DNA of 64,000 nt, from assembly GCA_037974665.1 (NCBI GenBank), contig CM075783.1:18384762-18448761 (forward strand), written 5' to 3'. Below the pieces are notes generated by a model. That model did not search any database. It had not been told where the DNA came from and saw only the letters and a list, made by a program, of their open reading frames with translations. Shown here piece after piece: positions 35,011 to 47,260 of this stretch (the stretch's first letter is position 1; each line of letters begins with the position of its first letter). The stretch comes from Ehretia macrophylla. Its lineage: Eukaryota; Streptophyta; Magnoliopsida; Boraginales; Ehretiaceae. A program made the position numbers and the translations under genes.

Positions 35011-38000
35011 TAAATGATTGCATCGAACTGAAGAATTAGATTAAGGCCTTGATTAGGAAAGGCCATCTGGCCCCGTATATGAGGAGAGAGGAACCCTAGG
35101 CACAACAGAGAGGGAGGGGCAGGAGCCCACAGAGGGAGCAAGGTCAGAGCCCCCGGCATAATCCTAGGGGGCCCTAATGAGAGATAGAGATGATTACTAG
35201 AGGGATGTCCTTGGGATGAGAAAACCTGGCTATGAGGAAGAACTATAAAAGGTCGTGAAAGAGGGATCCCCGACTTAAAAGGCCGAGAGTGGATGAGAAT
35301 ATTACTTTTACTGATCAAGATTTAGAAGGTTTGATCTTACCGCATGATGATCCACTGTGGTAACTGCTGATATGGGCGGTTACTTGGTAAGACGAATGAT
35401 GATAGACACCAGAAGCTTGGTTAATGTGATATTTTTTAGAAGATTTTGAAAAGATGGGGTTTAAGCCCATTAAGGGAATACAACCTGTCACTCCTCTGCC
35501 CACTTAGGACCCATGAAGGGAACATTATCTAGTTTCACGGGGCAAGAATTCCAGCCCGATTGACTCATTACTCTACTTGTGACCCTCGAGCAAGGATCGT
35601 GGAAGAGCTGTGAGATGATTGACTTCATAGTCATAGATTGCAAGTCTGCTTACAATAGGATCCTACAGAGGATTGCTCTGGGGAAGTTCAAAGCTATAAC
35701 CTCAACTTACCATATCGCCTTCAAGTACCCAATGGAGAATGGGATTGTTATACTAAAAGGAGACCATAGACGTGTCTAGGAGTGCTATGCTGCGTCCTGA
35801 GGTTGAAGAAGGGGGAGTCAGAGCTAATTGAGATCCCGGAGAGGAAAACAAAGAAGGGTAAAGAGATCAAAAAAACAACCCTTACCGAGGAACTAGTAAA
35901 TGTTGAGCAAGAGCAGGGCAAGAAGTGTAGTTGGGTTATGAGCTTGATCCAACCCTTTGAGAAGGTATAATAAATTTCCTTTCACAAAATAAAAATGTAT
36001 TTGTTTAGTCTTTCACTGACTTGACAGGTATAGACCCACGTATAGCGGTCCATCGCCTCAATGTTGACCTAAGCTTTAGACTCGTTAAATAGAAGAGAAG
36101 GGTATTCCATGCAGAGAAGAACTAGATCATCAGGGAGGAGGTTGGAAAGCTATAGAAGGCAGGCCACATTCAGGAGCTGGATTACCCAACATGGCTTGCT
36201 AATGTAGTGTTGGTCCCAAAACCCTCGGGGAAATAGAGGATGTGCATCGACTTTACAAACCTCAATAAAGCTTGTCCAAAGGATTGTTACCCGCTACCTC
36301 GGATCGACCGGATGGTGAATATAACCTCGAGGTGTGAAATGTTGACCTTCATAGATGCATTCAAGGGATACAACTAGATTAGGATGGCCTTGGAAGATGA
36401 AGAGAAAACTACGTTCATCACAGACCGAGGCACTTATTACCATAGGGCGATGCCGTTTGGTTTGAAGAATGCAGGGGCTACTTACCAACGGATGGTAGAT
36501 CCGGTGTTTGAAAATCAAATTGGTCGAAACATGGAGATATATATCGATGACATGTTGGTAAAGAATAAGAATGCACAAAAACATGTGGAGGATTTGGCCA
36601 TGGCCTTTGAAACCATGAAGAAGGTCAGAATCAAGTTAAATCCTGAAAAATGATCATTTGGGGTGCAGGCATGTAAGTTCCTCGGGTTCATGGTTACCAA
36701 ATGAGGAATCGAGGCCAATCCTTAGAAAGTTCAAGCTATTTTTGATCTCCAGCCTCCTACATACACGAAGGATGTCCAGAAGTTAATAGAGAAGGTGGTT
36801 GTTTTAAGTCGATTCACGTCTCGATCGGTTGACAAGTGTGCTCATTTCTTCAAAACCTTGAGAAAGCCAAAGGATTTCCAATGCACAGAGGAGTGACAGG
36901 TTGTGTTTGATCAATTGAAAGAATATCTGAGCTCGCCGCCACTACTGTCCCGACTTGAAGGGAGAGAAGTGTTGTATCTGTATCTGGCTACCTCGGCGAT
37001 AGCAGTGGCAGCAACATTGATAAGGGATGAGAATAGAGTACAGAAGTTAGTGTATTACGTGAGTAAAATACTTCATGGAGCGGAGCTGCGGTAGCCAGTA
37101 ATAGAGCGGATGGCTCTGGCTTTCATTACCACGTCAAGAAAGCTGAGGCATTATTTTGATGCCCATACGATATGTGTGATGACGGACATGCCTCTCAGGC
37201 AAGTCTTGCATAAGCCTGAGATATTAGGGAGGTTATTGAAGTGGTCGGTAGAGCTCGGGAAGTTCGATATCTTATATCAGCCTAGAACCGCTATCAAAGT
37301 ACAGGTCACGGCAGACTTTATTATTGAATGCACATGAGAAGTCACACAGTCAGGGGAATTAGCTTGGAAGATATAGGTAGATGGAGCTTCAGAAAAGTAG
37401 GGAAGCGGAGCTTGAGTGGTAATTTGAAGTCCAGATGGTGATGAGATGCAGTACTCACTGAAGTTCTAATTTTTGGCGTCTAATAATGAAGCTGAATATA
37501 AAGCATTAGTCGCAGGACTTGAGACTGCACAAGCTTTGGGAGCTCGGGTAGTGGAAGTTGTAACCAATTCTCAGCTGATAGCAAACATGGTGACTGGGGA
37601 GTTTGAAGCTCAGGACTTGGTCATGGCAGCTTATCTAGCGAAGGTCAAAAGTTTGGTTGATGGGTTTGAGTATTTCACCATCTAACAAGTGCCTCGGGTG
37701 GAAAACGAACAAGCTTATGCACTCTCGAAACTGGCAGTTGGGACCTCGAAATCTACTGTGGTTCAAGTAGATGAGGTGGCTGCCCCAAGTGTGACTCTTA
37801 GGGGGAAGAAGATAGTTGTGGTAGAGCAAAAAATCCATTGGACTCAGCCGATTAGAAATTTCTTAGAAAAACGAGACTTGCCTACAGATAGAGAAGATGC
37901 GAGGCTGGTTGAACGTAGAGCTGCAAGGTTTGTTATTCTCGGAGGACAATTATATAAGCGCTCATTCACTTGGCCACTGCTGAAATGTGTAAACTCGAAA

Positions 38001-38960
38001 TAAGGGAATTATATTCTGCGGGAGGTGCATGAAGGGATCTGCGGCAATCATTATGGCTCTAAGGCCTTGGCAAGAAATGTATTGAGAAAAGGGTAATACT
38101 GGCCTACGTTGCACACGGATGCTCTGATTTTGGTTAGAAGATGTGATACCTACCAGAGATTTTCTCTAATCCCAAGGAAGATCAATATATGTAGCAGTAG
38201 ATTATTTTACCAAGTGGGTAGAAGCCGAGCCAGTACCCAAGACGACAGATAGATTAGCCTAGAATTTGTCTGGAAATCTGTTATTTGCCGCTTTAGGGCC
38301 CAAGGGTTATTGTCACAGATCATAGGACACAGTTTGACTCGTACTCCTTCTAGAAAACAATGCGAAAAGCTTGAGATTTCCTTACGTTTTGCATCTGTAG
38401 CTCATCCTCAAACTAATGTCCAAGTTGAAGTTACTAATAGAGTTGTTTCGCAGGGATTAAAGAAAAAACTAACGGATGCGAAGGGGCACTGGGCATATAT
38501 CATCCCAGAAGTGCTATGGGCACACAAGACCCCGAGCCTCAAAATTAAGGAGCCGAGGCTGTACGTCCTGTGGAGGTCGGCTCCTCGAGCCTTAGAATTA
38601 AAGAGTATGATGAAGAATCCAATAACTAGGCACTCAGAGATGGCTTGGATCTAGTAGAAGAGTTCAGGCAGAAAGCGCAAATTACAATGCTGGCAAGAAA
38701 GAAAGCTATGGCCCACAACTTTGCCAAGCAAGTAAGACCTTAGGCCATCAACGAATGAGACTTGGTGCTGGCCTTACCATTTTCAGACCTGATCCTACCC
38801 AGGAAAAACTTGGGCCCGATTAGGAAGGGCCTTACCAAGTCATCAAGGAGGCCATGCCAGGAACCTATAGGCTTGCCGAGCTAGGGGAAAAGAACTGAGG
38901 AATGCATGGCACGTGGAACACCTAAGAAAGTATTATGTATGACATTTTGTATTGACTCCA
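35011..38960 (+). pseudogene. Right part of the Tat element: gag end, protease, RT, RNase H, second RNase H-like domain, integrase
   Basis: Gag-like sequence resumes at 35011. Reverse transcriptase blocks lie at 36390-36650 (RAMPFGLKNAGATYQRMVD, IYIDDMLVKN). RNase H lies near 36900-37330 (LYLATSAIAVAATLIRD, KLRHYFDAH). A second RNase H-like domain lies near 37380-37690 (SNNEAEYKALVAGLETAQAL, VVTNSQLIANMVTGEFEA). Integrase lies near 37990-38650 (SVAHPQTNVQVEVTNR, AYIIPEVLWAHKT). An extra archaeal-type RNase H between RNase H and integrase is diagnostic of the Tat lineage. Heavily broken fossil. Confidence 0.85.
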
Positions 38961-39084
38961 TTATGTAATGAAAATATTTCATTTCCCTCCAACATTTAAA
39001 TTGTGCAGAAAGTGTCTTGGTCTCATCCGGCAATAAGCATGAGCCCTCGGAGCTAACTGCATTAGGGGTCGGCGTACCACAAAG

Positions 39085-39600
39085 GGCCATGACGGGGACC
39101 GAACAACGTTCCTACCAGCCCCACTGGCTATCAAAGATTCATATGGGAAACTTAACAGCCGCCTCGGAGGGTTAACATTTCCCCCGCCAAGGATCACGAT
39201 GAGAACTGGACAACGTTCCTAGCAGATCCACACCAAGGGCCACGATGGGAATCGAACAACGATCTTAGCAGCCCCATCAAGGGCCACGACGAGAGTTAAC
39301 GAGATTCTCATAGGAAACTCAACAAAACTCCTACCAGCCCCATTGGTTATAAAAGATTCCTAAGGGAAACTTAACACCCGTCTCGGGGGGTTAATATTTC
39401 TTCCATCAATGGCCACGACGGGAATCGAACAATGATCCTAGCAGCCCCACCAAGGGCCACGACGGGAATCAAACAACGATCCTAGTAGCCCCACCAAGGG
39501 CCACGATGGGAGTTAACGAGATTCCCATGAGGAACTTAACAAAACTCCTAATAATTCCACGATGAGGGACAAGACTGGAACTCGACAACGTTCCCAGTAG
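39085..39600 (+). repeat. Tandem repeats in the 3' region of the Tat element
   Basis: About seven units of roughly 44 bp built on GGCCACGACGGGAATCGAAC and CCTAGCAGCCCCACCAAG. They are interspersed with a longer module (GGGAAACTTAACACCCGTCT-like) that itself occurs twice, near 39145 and 39365. Tat elements are known for variable tandem repeats between the coding region and the 3' LTR. Confidence 0.85.
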
Positions 39601-39989
39601 CCTCAAATTAGGCCTCAACTAACTCCTTACATAGACAAATCAGACCCCTAACTCACTTAAAACACATCAGAGGCCGAGGCAAGATTCTTATGTGGACCGA
39701 CTAGCACTCCGATCTACTCAATATACCTCTAAAGGTGTAAAGCTAACCTCAGATAGTGAAGGTTCCATAAATTCGAGCCCTCTGATAGTTGTTCACAATA
39801 AAAGTACAAACTATATCACAATATTTTTGCAGGTCGGGAAGTAAAGCTAATCCGAGAAGTAAAACTATTTCTTAATTTCATCAAAGAAATATAGCATCTT
39901 TATAAACAAGAAGGAAAAACAACTGGAAATACAAAAGATCCTACATTTAGGTGTTAGGATCTTCAACTCCGGCTTTGGCACTTTCCTTG

Positions 39990-42303
39990 ACAAGTTGAAC
40001 GACCTTAAGCTGATCATCTACGACTATTTGCACCTCGGCATTCTCTCCGTTGCCCTCAGACTCAAACTCTTTTTATGATTCTAAGTCTTCAGTGGTTAGA
40101 AGATCGACACGAATGGTTAGGTTGTGGCGAGAGGCATATCTTATAAGCCGAGACTAAGCCTTCTTGGTGTTATTCTCGCGAGCTAGCTCATACCCGACTC
40201 GAAAAGTTTTCTTATACTCCTCACTTTCCTGGAACTCCTTTACTGCCTGTGCGCAGGCATGAGGGAGTTTGGCCTCGAGGTTCTTCAAGTCTTTCCGAGC
40301 GGCATCCCTTTCATATTGAGCCACTGTCTTGAAGGCCTTTTGATTGTCAGCCTCAATCACCGTCATTTTCAGCCTATTTTCGTAGTCTTCTCGAAGGGAT
40401 GCCAACTCGGCTTTATGGGCCTCAATCATCTGTTGGTTCTTGGCCTCGGCCTCGAGCTCACTGTACCTTGGATCCAAGTCCTCATAAAATTCAAAAAGTT
40501 TGCCTAGGTGTTCAATGGACCCTCGAAGGTACATGGCTTCCTACAAATCGACAAAGTTAGAATAGCGATATAGCAGAATAAAGTAACATGAAAAAGGCTG
40601 ATAAAGGATTAAACGAAACAGAACAAACCTCTTCGTCTTGGTAACTAGCTCTGCGCCTTATTTGAAAGTGGTCCAGACCGTGGATGTCAATAATTACAGC
40701 CTCCTCTCAATCTTCACCATGAGGATGTTGGGGAGGAAGTGACGACCTAGTAGTCTTCGAACCAAAAGGGTGGGGGGCTCGAGTCACTTGCCTAACTACT
40801 TTGGCCTCGCAAATAGGCGATTCAATAAGATCTACCTACTCTACAGTTGTAGTCCCAGGCTCGGCCACTACATCTTGAGCAAGGGGCGTCTGCTCTTCGA
40901 CCATCAGCTCAATATTAGATTCATCGATTAGCCTTCGACTGCGTGTCTGAGGTCTATTGTTGGAGGATTCTCCAGCCCGCTTCCTTTTTTTACTAGACTC
41001 GGCAGCTTTTGCAACTCGTCGTTCAACTTTCTTAGCCTCTTTGGCCTAGCGCTTCTTGCGCTCAAGGTCAACTGACATGCTTTGTGCGTCCATTCCTATA
41101 TGAGAAACCACGAGACGTCAGCAACACAATATATGCATAAAATAAAACATAAACACAGATAATATAAAAATTGGTCCTACCCAACGAAGCACTTAGGATT
41201 CTCCCTGAGGTTTTTCCACCACCTGTCGGATGGCATGAACCGCGGTCGTACAAGCCCGAGGATAAAACGCTATTGAACTTCAATAAGTTTTTACCACTCA
41301 CGGGCCGAGGCTGGGATAATAGGAAGTCATTGATGTCCTCTTCAGTAGGGGTCAAAAAATGGGGTTATTTGAGGAGTTCAAAGGTGACCTCGGGAATGAC
41401 ATGCCATTTCCTCCTAATAGGCCACCTAGATGGGTACTTTACCAAAAAAATACTTGGAGTGCCACCCTTTATTACTCGAAGGCCAATCATTGAAAAGGTT
41501 AGGACTTGACCTTAGCGAGCAATAATACCAGCCATATAATTTTTTGGAATCATGTTTGAACATGTGGAATAAAATGAAAAGATTGATAATAGGGGTCAGA
41601 CCAAAGGACTTCACCGACATGAAAAACGCTACAACTTGTCTCCAACTATTTAGGGGAAGCTGGCCAGGAACAATGTTGAAGAATTACAAAATCCATTCTA
41701 TGAAGGGAGGGATAGGCAGAGACATAAACTCAAAGATGATAGGATAGATAGTAGTTTCCCCTTCCTGGGGTCGACAAACGAACTCCCTTAATTTGAGGAC
41801 TTTTGCGACATACTCGGGAGGAAAAACATCCTTCTTCTTCTACTTCTCTTTCTCACTTCGGGTAGAATGGCAGTTGTGCCCAAGGGCTCCGAAGAGTTAA
41901 AGATCGTCAGAAGAGTTGGACAGGGAGGGAGTCGATAAAAGGTTTTAGGGCGCAGGGGATACCACTGTAGAAAGGGAAGCTTCAGAGGATTCTTCGCTAG
42001 AGACCTCAGGACGAGCCCTATAGGAACCCCCAACCCAGAAGGCTGACAAAGGGGCTCATGAGTGGACCCCTCGTAGCGAATGGCCCTAAGTAGAGCTACA
42101 TCTAAAAGACTATGCGTGGACTTCTCCAATAATGTTTCCTCATGGGAAGAAAACTCACCGTCTAACATCCCTATATGACCAGAAGAAGAAGAAAAGTTAG
42201 AGGTGGGGGGGTCTTCGCTGGGGGAACTAGACTCTGAGGGACCCCTATCATCTCTATCGTTTGATTGAGGGTAATAATTCTTGGAGTTTCCTGAGCTAGA
42301 CAT
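39990..42303 (-). pseudogene. Antisense coding region of the Tat element
   Basis: Opposite in strand to gag-pol, starting at an ATG at 42303 just inside the 3' LTR. Order: an acidic serine/proline-rich N-terminus (SESSSPSEDPPTSNFSSSSG), a less obvious central part (41100-41800), a basic nuclear-localisation-like patch (SSKKRKRAGESS near 40965-41000), then a charged coiled-coil-like C-terminus (LEAEAKNQQMIEAHKAELAS near 40430, DLKNLEAKLPHACAQAVKEF near 40270, ending NNTKKA at 40154). Extra antisense reading frames in this position, sometimes with introns, are known in Tat-lineage elements. Its function is not established. Fossil with a few breaks. Confidence 0.7.
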
Positions 42304-42681
42304 GTTGAGGGGAGAAAAGAAGAGGCACGTACCTAGTAAGAAGGGTTAAATGAGACTCGAACTAAAGTAGAAGAGGAAAAAGAAGACCCTGAAGTTCACT
42401 GAAATGCTTTTGATGGCGCGAGGAACTTGAGATAACTTATTGAGAGAATATTTGGAAAAGTGGGAAAAAATATTTCAAAATCATCCACTATTTATAAAGC
42501 AAGGTGAACTGTTAGGCGGGAAGCTTAAGGGACTTGTCATCACTACCGCATATTCTTACTTTTGAGCATGAGCTGCCACGTGTCCCACGATCTAAACCAT
42601 AACTTTTCCCCATTAATGCATGTCTTTTAAGGAATATTTGATGTTGATGATGATGTCTTTTAAGGATATTGCTTAGAGAAT

Positions 42682-42692
42682 CAGGGGGTAAT
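42682..42692 (+). other. Polypurine tract of the Tat element
   Basis: CAGGGGGTAAT directly before the 3' LTR. Confidence 0.7.
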
Positions 42693-43141
42693 TGATATGA
42701 GGTAAATTCCTGACCCCACACATAATTACTAAAATACCCATGAGGAGAAATATTAAGGGAAGCCCACAAGTGACCTCGGGCCGAGGTCCTCTCTACCCGA
42801 GGCCCGAGGTCATGAATGTTCCAATCAGTAAACATTTGGAGGCTCAAGAGTAAGGACAAATCTTGGAAACCTCGGAAAAGATTGTTGTAATTAACTCTGA
42901 CATAATTGCAGAGAGTCAGATAAGAGAGAGAAAAGATAATCTCTCACAAAGGTATAACAGCACTCTCACACTGAGAAAAAGGTAACGGATACACACTGTA
43001 CACTTTTCCTCAAGTTTATCTTTCTTCTTCATCAAGAAAGTTGCTAACTTGATCGTCGGAGTGCTCATGTGGGCAAAACCCATAGTGCTTATTTTGCAGG
43101 GTCCAGCCCAGTCAAGCTCTCCGAATTTTTCTACCTTAACA
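42693..43141 (+). repeat. 3' LTR of the Tat element
   Basis: 449 bp, starts TGATATGAGGTAAATTCC and ends CTACCTTAACA. It matches 23803-24250 with scattered, mostly transition-type differences. Confidence 0.9.
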
Positions 43142-43260
43142 ATGCCTCACCATGCAAACACCCCCAACCGAGTTAATATCCGAAATTATAATTGACTCGC
43201 ACCAAGTTAACTTATCGCAAAACCTAGAAGAATGGGGGTAAAAGATAGAATGGGATCATA
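43142..43260. repeat. Host repeat copy A, right half
   Basis: Continues copy A after the Tat element: GAGTTAATATCCGAAATTAT, TTGACTCGCACC, AGAATGGGGGTAAAAGATAG. It matches 43782-43890. Confidence 0.7.
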
Positions 43261-43674
43261 TTTGAGGTTAAAAATAGAAAATGCCTTCACTTAATATTTT
43301 CATTATTTTTTGGGTTCATTTAGTTCGCTAATGTTGATGAGACTAATTACCTCTATATTTTTCCTCAAATAAATTCATCATAAAAAGAACCTAACTTTTT
43401 TGGGTATACTAAAATAATAAAAAAAATTTAGTTCTCTTTTACACTTTTGATGTACCAATCTAGAATATATATCAAAAACACTTCTAAGTCTGTTTTTGGC
43501 AACTCAGACCTATATCGTTTTGGATCACAAACATAAGAAAATTACTCATAATTTTTAAACATGTTATTTAAGGAAAAAAATAAGTTAATTAACATTATGT
43601 GTCCACCAAGTGACCCTAATTAATAGATGAAAGCCAAATGCAGAATGTCGAAGAGAATAACTTTACGTGTCCAC

Positions 43675-43900
43675 CAAGTGATGCAAACTCACTTTTCATC
43701 AACTGTCGATGAGAATCCTTACTTTTCGTGTTGACAAAGTGATACTAAGTCGCAAAAAACCATCCTTATTTTTGCTTCATTATGCTTGTGGTGAAACCAC
43801 TGAGTTAATATCTGGAATTATTGACTCGCTTTGAGTTAACTCATCGCTAAAGCTATAAGAATGGGTAAGACACAAGAATGGAATCATAGTAAAATAGAAA
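43675..43900. repeat. Host repeat copy B, empty-site paralogue
   Basis: Uninterrupted copy of the sequence split by the Tat insertion: GTGTTGACAAAGTGATAC, then ATGCT at 43782-43786 (the insertion target), then GAGTTAATATCTGGAATT, TTGACTCGCTTTGAG and AAGAATGGGTAAGACA. It lies about 640 bp right of the right half of copy A. Confidence 0.7.
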
Positions 43901-44175
43901 CTGTGAAATATGCTAATGTTATATATTTTTAATACTAGCTTATTTATCATTCATTATCTAGAAAAATATGATAAAAATACCAGCTTATTTTTATCACATT
44001 CTAAGTAAATATTTAATTGACATGCTAAAATAACAAATCACAAATCTTTTTAAGGCAGAATAGAGTTGTTCGAGTAATACTCAAGTCCAGGTCTATTGAT
44101 TTATAATGGAAGTTAATGAAATTTTCCTTAAGAGTATGAATTATATATACTACTGTTCTGTTTTGCCAAGTGTTT
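43901..44175. other. AT-rich spacer, nothing recognised
   Basis: Short host spacer between the duplicated flank and the copia array. No gene or repeat was seen. Confidence 0.5.
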
Positions 44176-44180
44176 TGAAC

Positions 44181-45080
44181 TGTTAGAATCTGATTTTTAT
44201 TTTATTATTGGAGATTGTTAGGATCTGATTTTTATTTTATTATTATGGGCTATGTTTTGCAAAAAAATGTGGATATTGCATGTGGTAGTGTGATATTGCA
44301 GGCATCTTTGAAGCAGTCAAAATTAGGAAAGCTTTCAGTTCTGATGAGTTCTATTCCTAGCAATATTCTTGAAGAGTCCATGTGCTTATGAAGATATCTT
44401 GGAGATAAAGTGATAATGTGATAAAGTCAAGATTATCAAGAACTCTTGAGCTAATTGGATTATCTTGAAGACTCTTCTACCTATACTCAACATCTGCAGC
44501 AAATCCTGTAAAATATGCGACTTATTTCTCAGTTGGATAGCAGCGAGCAGTAAGCGAAAAAGATATAGCAGAATCGTAAAATAGCTATAGGTTATGTGTG
44601 TCAAGTTGTGTTGCAACATGCTGTGTAACAGAGTTTGCTGAATGTTTTAATTAGTGTTGCAACATAGTCTATTTTGAGTCATATGTATTGATCAATCCAT
44701 CTAGAGTTTGAAGACTCTTTTTATTATGTTTTAGTATACATTCTTCGAGAGAAGAAGGTGTGTTCTCGAGAGAGAACTTTTGTAAGTGGAGGGGAGCTCG
44801 CCAAACTAGAGAATCTACTAAGGGAGATTTACACCTAGGCGGGAAATGTTAAGAGAGAATCTTCAATTGCGTAAGTTTCCATTGGTGTCTGTAATCTCTT
44901 GAAACTTAGTGGATTGGTTTGTTGGCTAAGGGATGGCCGCGTGGATGTAGACCAAGTTGGTTGAACCACGTTAAAATTTATGTGTTCTTACTTTTGTTGC
45001 AACAAATTTACTTTTCTGCAAATTTCACTTAGTTGATTTGATTAATTGTTAAATTGATTTAAGAGGCCAGAAATCCAACA
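44181..45080 (+). repeat. Copia array LTR a
   Basis: 900 bp, starts TGTTAGAATCTGATTTTTA and ends GAAATCCAACA. The first 36 bp are repeated (TGTTAGGATCTGA at 44217). It contains the copia-type GCGTGGATGTAGACC...GAACCACGTTAAAAT block near 44940. Confidence 0.92.
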
Positions 45081-45082
45081 AG

Positions 45083-45095
45083 TGGCATCAAGAGC
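45083..45095 (+). other. Primer-binding site, unit 1
   Basis: TGGCATCAAGAGC two bases after the LTR end, a variant of the tRNA-Met site. The unit 2 counterpart is at 49720. Confidence 0.75.
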
Positions 45096-45157
45096 AGGTT
45101 ACTGAACTAACATAGTTAAATATTTGGGAAAGCTTTTTTTCTGGCTATTTTGCAGAT

Positions 45158-46140
45158 ATGGACACATTTCGGGATGGAAGTTCAATTACCAAACCACCAC
45201 TATTGGATGGATCAAACTACTCATATTGGGAGGCTCGAATGAGAACATTTATCAAATCCATTGATGAAAATGCTTGGAGGGTAGTTGTCGTAGGATGGGC
45301 GCATCCTACAATGAAGAATGATGAAGGAATTGATGTGCCAAAAAATGAGGATCAATGGACCGCAAATGAAGATCGTTTGGCTAACAATAATTCTAAGGCT
45401 TTAAATGCAATTTTTAATGTTGTAGATCTAAATCAATTTAAATTGATTTCAACTTGTGAAATTGCTAAAGATGCTTGGACTATTTTACAAACTGCATGTG
45501 AAGGAACAACAGCTGTCAAAGTGTCTAAGCTTCAAATTGTTGCAACAAGATTTGAGGAATTGAAGATGCAAGAGGATGAGACTATTGCTGATTTTAATGG
45601 CAGGTTGTGTGACATTGCAAATGAGGCATTTGCACTAGGTGAAAAATATTCAGATTCAAAACTTGTGAGGAAGGAGTTACGATCTCTTCCCGAAAGATTC
45701 GCCATCAAGGTTGCTGCAATTGAAGAAGCAAAAAATGTTGATGACATGAAGCTGGATGAACTTATGGGTTCACTCCAAACATTTGAGATGAAGTTCAAAC
45801 AAAAAAGAAAAGAGAAAAACATTGCATTCCAAGCTGAAGTTCAAAGTAAAGATGATCAAAGCTCTTACTATGATAAAGATGCAGAAATTAATGAATCTTT
45901 AGCATTGCTCACGGAGAATTTCAACAAAGTGCTGAAAAAATGAAAGAAGCAGAGAAGTAGATATAGGCCAGCAACTTTGGAAATGAAGCAGACTGTTACA
46001 ACAAGTCCTGAGACATTTAGAAGGCAAAATGTAAAACCATTTGAGGAGAAAAAGAAAAAAGGCATTTAGTGCAGGGAGTGCGAAGGATTTGGTCATATAC
46101 AAGCTGAATGTGCAAATTTTTTGAAGAAAAATAACAGAGC
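45158..46140 (+). pseudogene. gag region, copia unit 1
   Basis: Starts MDTFRDGSSITKPPLLDGSN. Gag core motifs are NYSYWEARMRTFIKSIDE, AWTILQTACEGTTAVKVSKL and DFNGRLCDIANEAFALG. A knuckle-like ECEGFGHIQAEC lies near 46080. The YWxxRMxxFxxSID and W.xLxxxxEGT blocks are those of copia gag in the SIRE/Maximus group. It would form the element's particle. Fossil. Confidence 0.85.
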
Positions 46141-47260
46141 GATGAACACCACTTGGAGTGATGAAGATTCAGATGATGTTTCTGAAGGTGATGAAGGATT
46201 CACTAGCAACTATGTTGCATTCACTGTTACAACATGACAGAATGGCAGAAAGATTGTTTCAGCTAATGTCACACCATCTGTTGCAACAACGTCCATAACA
46301 GAACATGTGTTATCAGATGACAGTAGCACAAATTCTGAAACAGAGAGTGACGATGATCTGGATGAAGAAGGAATCATGAAAGCATACAAGGAGATGTATG
46401 AAAAATGGCTGATTGTATGCAAGAGGAATCAGGAGCTTGAGGAAAAAATCAATGGATCGGAGGAACAAAAAGCTGATTTGACCAAATAAGTGAGAAACCA
46501 CCAAATCCAAGCAGCCGAGGGTCAATAGAAGATTGAAGAGTTGCAACTCGAGCTGAAACAAACTCAGCGGAATGTGAAGATGCTGAATTCAGAAACTTTA
46601 AAGCTTGATCATATGTTGTCAATTCAAAAGCCAAATGGAGATCACACTGGGCTTGGTTACCAAGGAGGTGCATCAATTGGAAAACCTATCTTTGTCAAAG
46701 AATCTAAAGAGCCGAAGCTGGAACTACCTACTATAACATCTCCTGCGACAAAGGCAAAAATTTCAGAAGTAAAACAAAGGAGATTTGTTCCAATCTGTCA
46801 CTACTGCGGCGTTCCTGGACACATCAGGCCACGATGCTATAGGTATATTGATGATCTAAAAAGAGGTATATTTGTCAATCCCTTCTTTTATGATAAGCCT
46901 AGGAAATCACCAAAGGTAGGAGTTGATTTGTCGCAACAGAACTTGAAACAGATCTAGGTAAGAAAATCTGACACATTTGATGCATCCAAAAATTTGTGTT
47001 TAAGGTTAAAAACACGAAAAAGTTGCAACATAGAGAAGGTTGTTAGAATAAAAATGGTCATGGTAGGGAATCTGAGAACTTTACATTTTCTGAATTTTGC
47101 ACTGCACAATGAATATCACATGAGATTTTAACACAAAAAAAGGAAAAAAAGGGTGTAGTTGAAACAAAAAGGATTGTTCTAAAATATGTTGCAACAGAAC
47201 ATCAACTAGCAGACATTTTTACTAAGGCATTTAACTCTGTGAGATTTGAAGTTAAAAAAA
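46141..47260 (+). pseudogene. gag C-terminal part and RNase H tail, copia unit 1
   Basis: An acidic and coiled-coil region (46300-46600) is followed by a second zinc knuckle, CHYCGVPGHIRPRCY, near 46800, then a short tail YVATEHQLADIFTKAF near 47190, which is the end of copia RNase H. No other pol domain is visible. Confidence 0.8.

Larger units (their letters stand above)
23803..43141 (+). mobile_element. Ty3/gypsy Tat-lineage retrotransposon carrying a nested chromovirus
   Basis: The LTRs are 448 and 449 bp (23803-24250, 42693-43141), TG...CA, and about 90-95% alike by eye. After the 5' LTR comes GGTTGCGCCGTCTGTGGGAA, the usual Tat-type leader. Then come gag, protease, RT, RNase H, a second RNase H-like domain, integrase, a tandem-repeat block, an antisense coding region, and the purine tract CAGGGGGT before the 3' LTR. 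Flanking 5-mers ACGCT and ATGCC each differ by one transition from ATGCT in the empty-site paralogue. Without the nested element it is about 10 kb. A fossil with many breaks. Confidence 0.88.

Noticed and set aside
45532-46102. Minus-strand frames rich in F, S and L opposite the copia gag
   Set aside because: Shadows of the lysine/glutamate-rich gag on the other strand, repeated identically in unit 2.
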